Assembly: GCF_003651245.1 (NCBI RefSeq)
Contig: NZ_RAPE01000001.1
Coordinates: 248,001-312,000 of the forward strand
Length of the DNA stretch: 64,000 nt
Direction: 5' to 3'
Source: Roseovarius spongiae
GTDB taxonomy: Bacteria > Pseudomonadota > Alphaproteobacteria > Rhodobacterales > Rhodobacteraceae
The position numbers and the translations under genes are program-made. The notes beneath the pieces are model-generated. The model was not told where the DNA came from, searched no databases, and was given only the letters and a program-made list of their open reading frames with translations. This document shows, piece after piece, positions 63,531-64,000 of the stretch; the first letter of the stretch is position 1, and each line of letters opens with the position of its first letter.

Positions 63531-64000
63531 ATGAGCGGGCTCAAGCAGAGGCTGGTGGCGCGCGCCGTCGAGGAAGGGTTCGACGCGGCCCGCATCTGCC
63601 GTCCCTGGGATATCCCGAAAGTGCCCGCGCGGCTGGCGGAGTTCCTGGACAAGGGGCGGCACGGGCAGATGGGCTGGATGGAGGCGCGCAGCCATTGGCG
63701 CGGTGACCCCGCCGCGCTCTGGCCCGAGGCGCAATCGGTCGTCATGCTGGCCGAGAGCTACACGCCGGAACTGGACCCGACCGCGACGCTGGAGCGCCCG
63801 GATGTCGGGACCGTGTCGGTCTATGCGCGCAACAAGGATTACCACGACCTCGTCAAGAAGCGGCTGAAGCGGCTGGCCCGCTGGCTGATCGCGGAAGCCG
63901 GGCCGCAGACCGAGGTGAAGGTCTTCGTCGACACCGCGCCCGTGCCGGAAAAACCGCTGGGGCAGGCGGCTGGCCTTGGCTGGCAGGGCAAACATACCAA
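63531..64000 (+). CDS. queG: epoxyqueuosine reductase, N-terminal part (cut by window end)
   Basis: Last step of queuosine synthesis in tRNA: reduction of epoxyqueuosine, by a cobalamin and 4Fe-4S enzyme. The first 156 residues are visible. The family start ([20 protein letters not shown]), the middle block [19 protein letters not shown] and [20 protein letters not shown] match QueG. The iron-sulfur motifs lie beyond the window. ATG 63531 follows AAGAGAAA. A yhhQ queuosine-precursor transporter lies 20 kb upstream. Confidence 0.95.
   Translation, partial: MSGLKQRLVARAVEEGFDAARICRPWDIPKVPARLAEFLDKGRHGQMGWMEARSHWRGDPAALWPEAQSVVMLAESYTPELDPTATLERPDVGTVSVYARNKDYHDLVKKRLKRLARWLIAEAGPQTEVKVFVDTAPVPEKPLGQAAGLGWQGKHT

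Overview
The window is about 64 kb of GC-rich, gene-dense chromosome from an alphaproteobacterium, most likely a marine member of the Rhodobacteraceae (Roseobacter group). This rests on the rnd-lptC-lptA-lptB-hpf-ptsN block, the TrkH, AldR/Ald, CopA/CueR and PbpC/alpha-2-macroglobulin genes, the surface-polysaccharide genes, and a catabolic operon for quaternary amines of a kind common in that group. No tRNA, rRNA, CRISPR array, insertion sequence or prophage was recognised. No gene-free stretch exceeds 300 bases.

Layout. 1-2.5 kb: pnp with its leader and terminator. 2.5-5.5 kb: a Fic protein behind AT-rich palindromic operators, a small lipoprotein, a Tat-exported L,D-transpeptidase and an Lrp-type regulator. 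5.5-10 kb: ald, a membrane protein, aroC and trkH. 10.1-18.9 kb: an eight-gene operon, tightly packed except for one 81-bp gap, led by a GntR regulator (DapA-family lyase, aldehyde dehydrogenase, MttB-family methyltransferase, HpbD-like enolase-superfamily enzyme, two SDRs, FAD amine oxidase). It can be read as a complete route from a (hydroxy)proline betaine to 2-oxoglutarate. A 33-codon ORF and a three-stem RNA fold sit inside it. 18.9-21.3 kb: a LysR / 2-oxoglutarate-Fe(II) oxygenase / cysteine hydrolase module. 21.4-24.3 kb: copA-cueR with a MerR-type promoter. 24.4-26.3 kb: rpe and a thiolase. 26.4-39.1 kb: pbpC plus alpha-2-macroglobulin, a hybrid histidine kinase, yaaA and recQ. 39.1-39.6 kb: a BrnT/BrnA toxin-antitoxin pair whose toxin gene carries a one-base frameshift. 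39.7-43.7 kb: yggT, a thioesterase, an MFS protein, mepA and yhhQ.

43.7-44.4 kb holds the most striking non-coding element: a promoter, an 18-codon ORF with a ribosome-binding site almost perfectly complementary to the 16S rRNA 3' end, competing RNA stems and an intrinsic terminator, immediately ahead of the ribosome-rescue gene arfB. It looks like a translation-sensing attenuator. 44.5-48.3 kb: rnd, lptCAB, hpf and ptsN, with rpoN missing from its usual place.

48.3-58.4 kb is a surface-polysaccharide region (a two-part sulfotransferase, a GT14-like glycosyltransferase, two tandem GT2 paralogues, galE, galU, kdsB, cysQ, a KpsM-like permease). A sulfotransferase together with the PAP phosphatase CysQ and CMP-Kdo synthesis suggests a sulfated, Kdo-linked polysaccharide. 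58.4-64 kb: glmM, a VanZ-like protein, a nicotinamidase, trhO, mtgA, a glutathione S-transferase, and the first 470 bases of queG, cut by the window edge.
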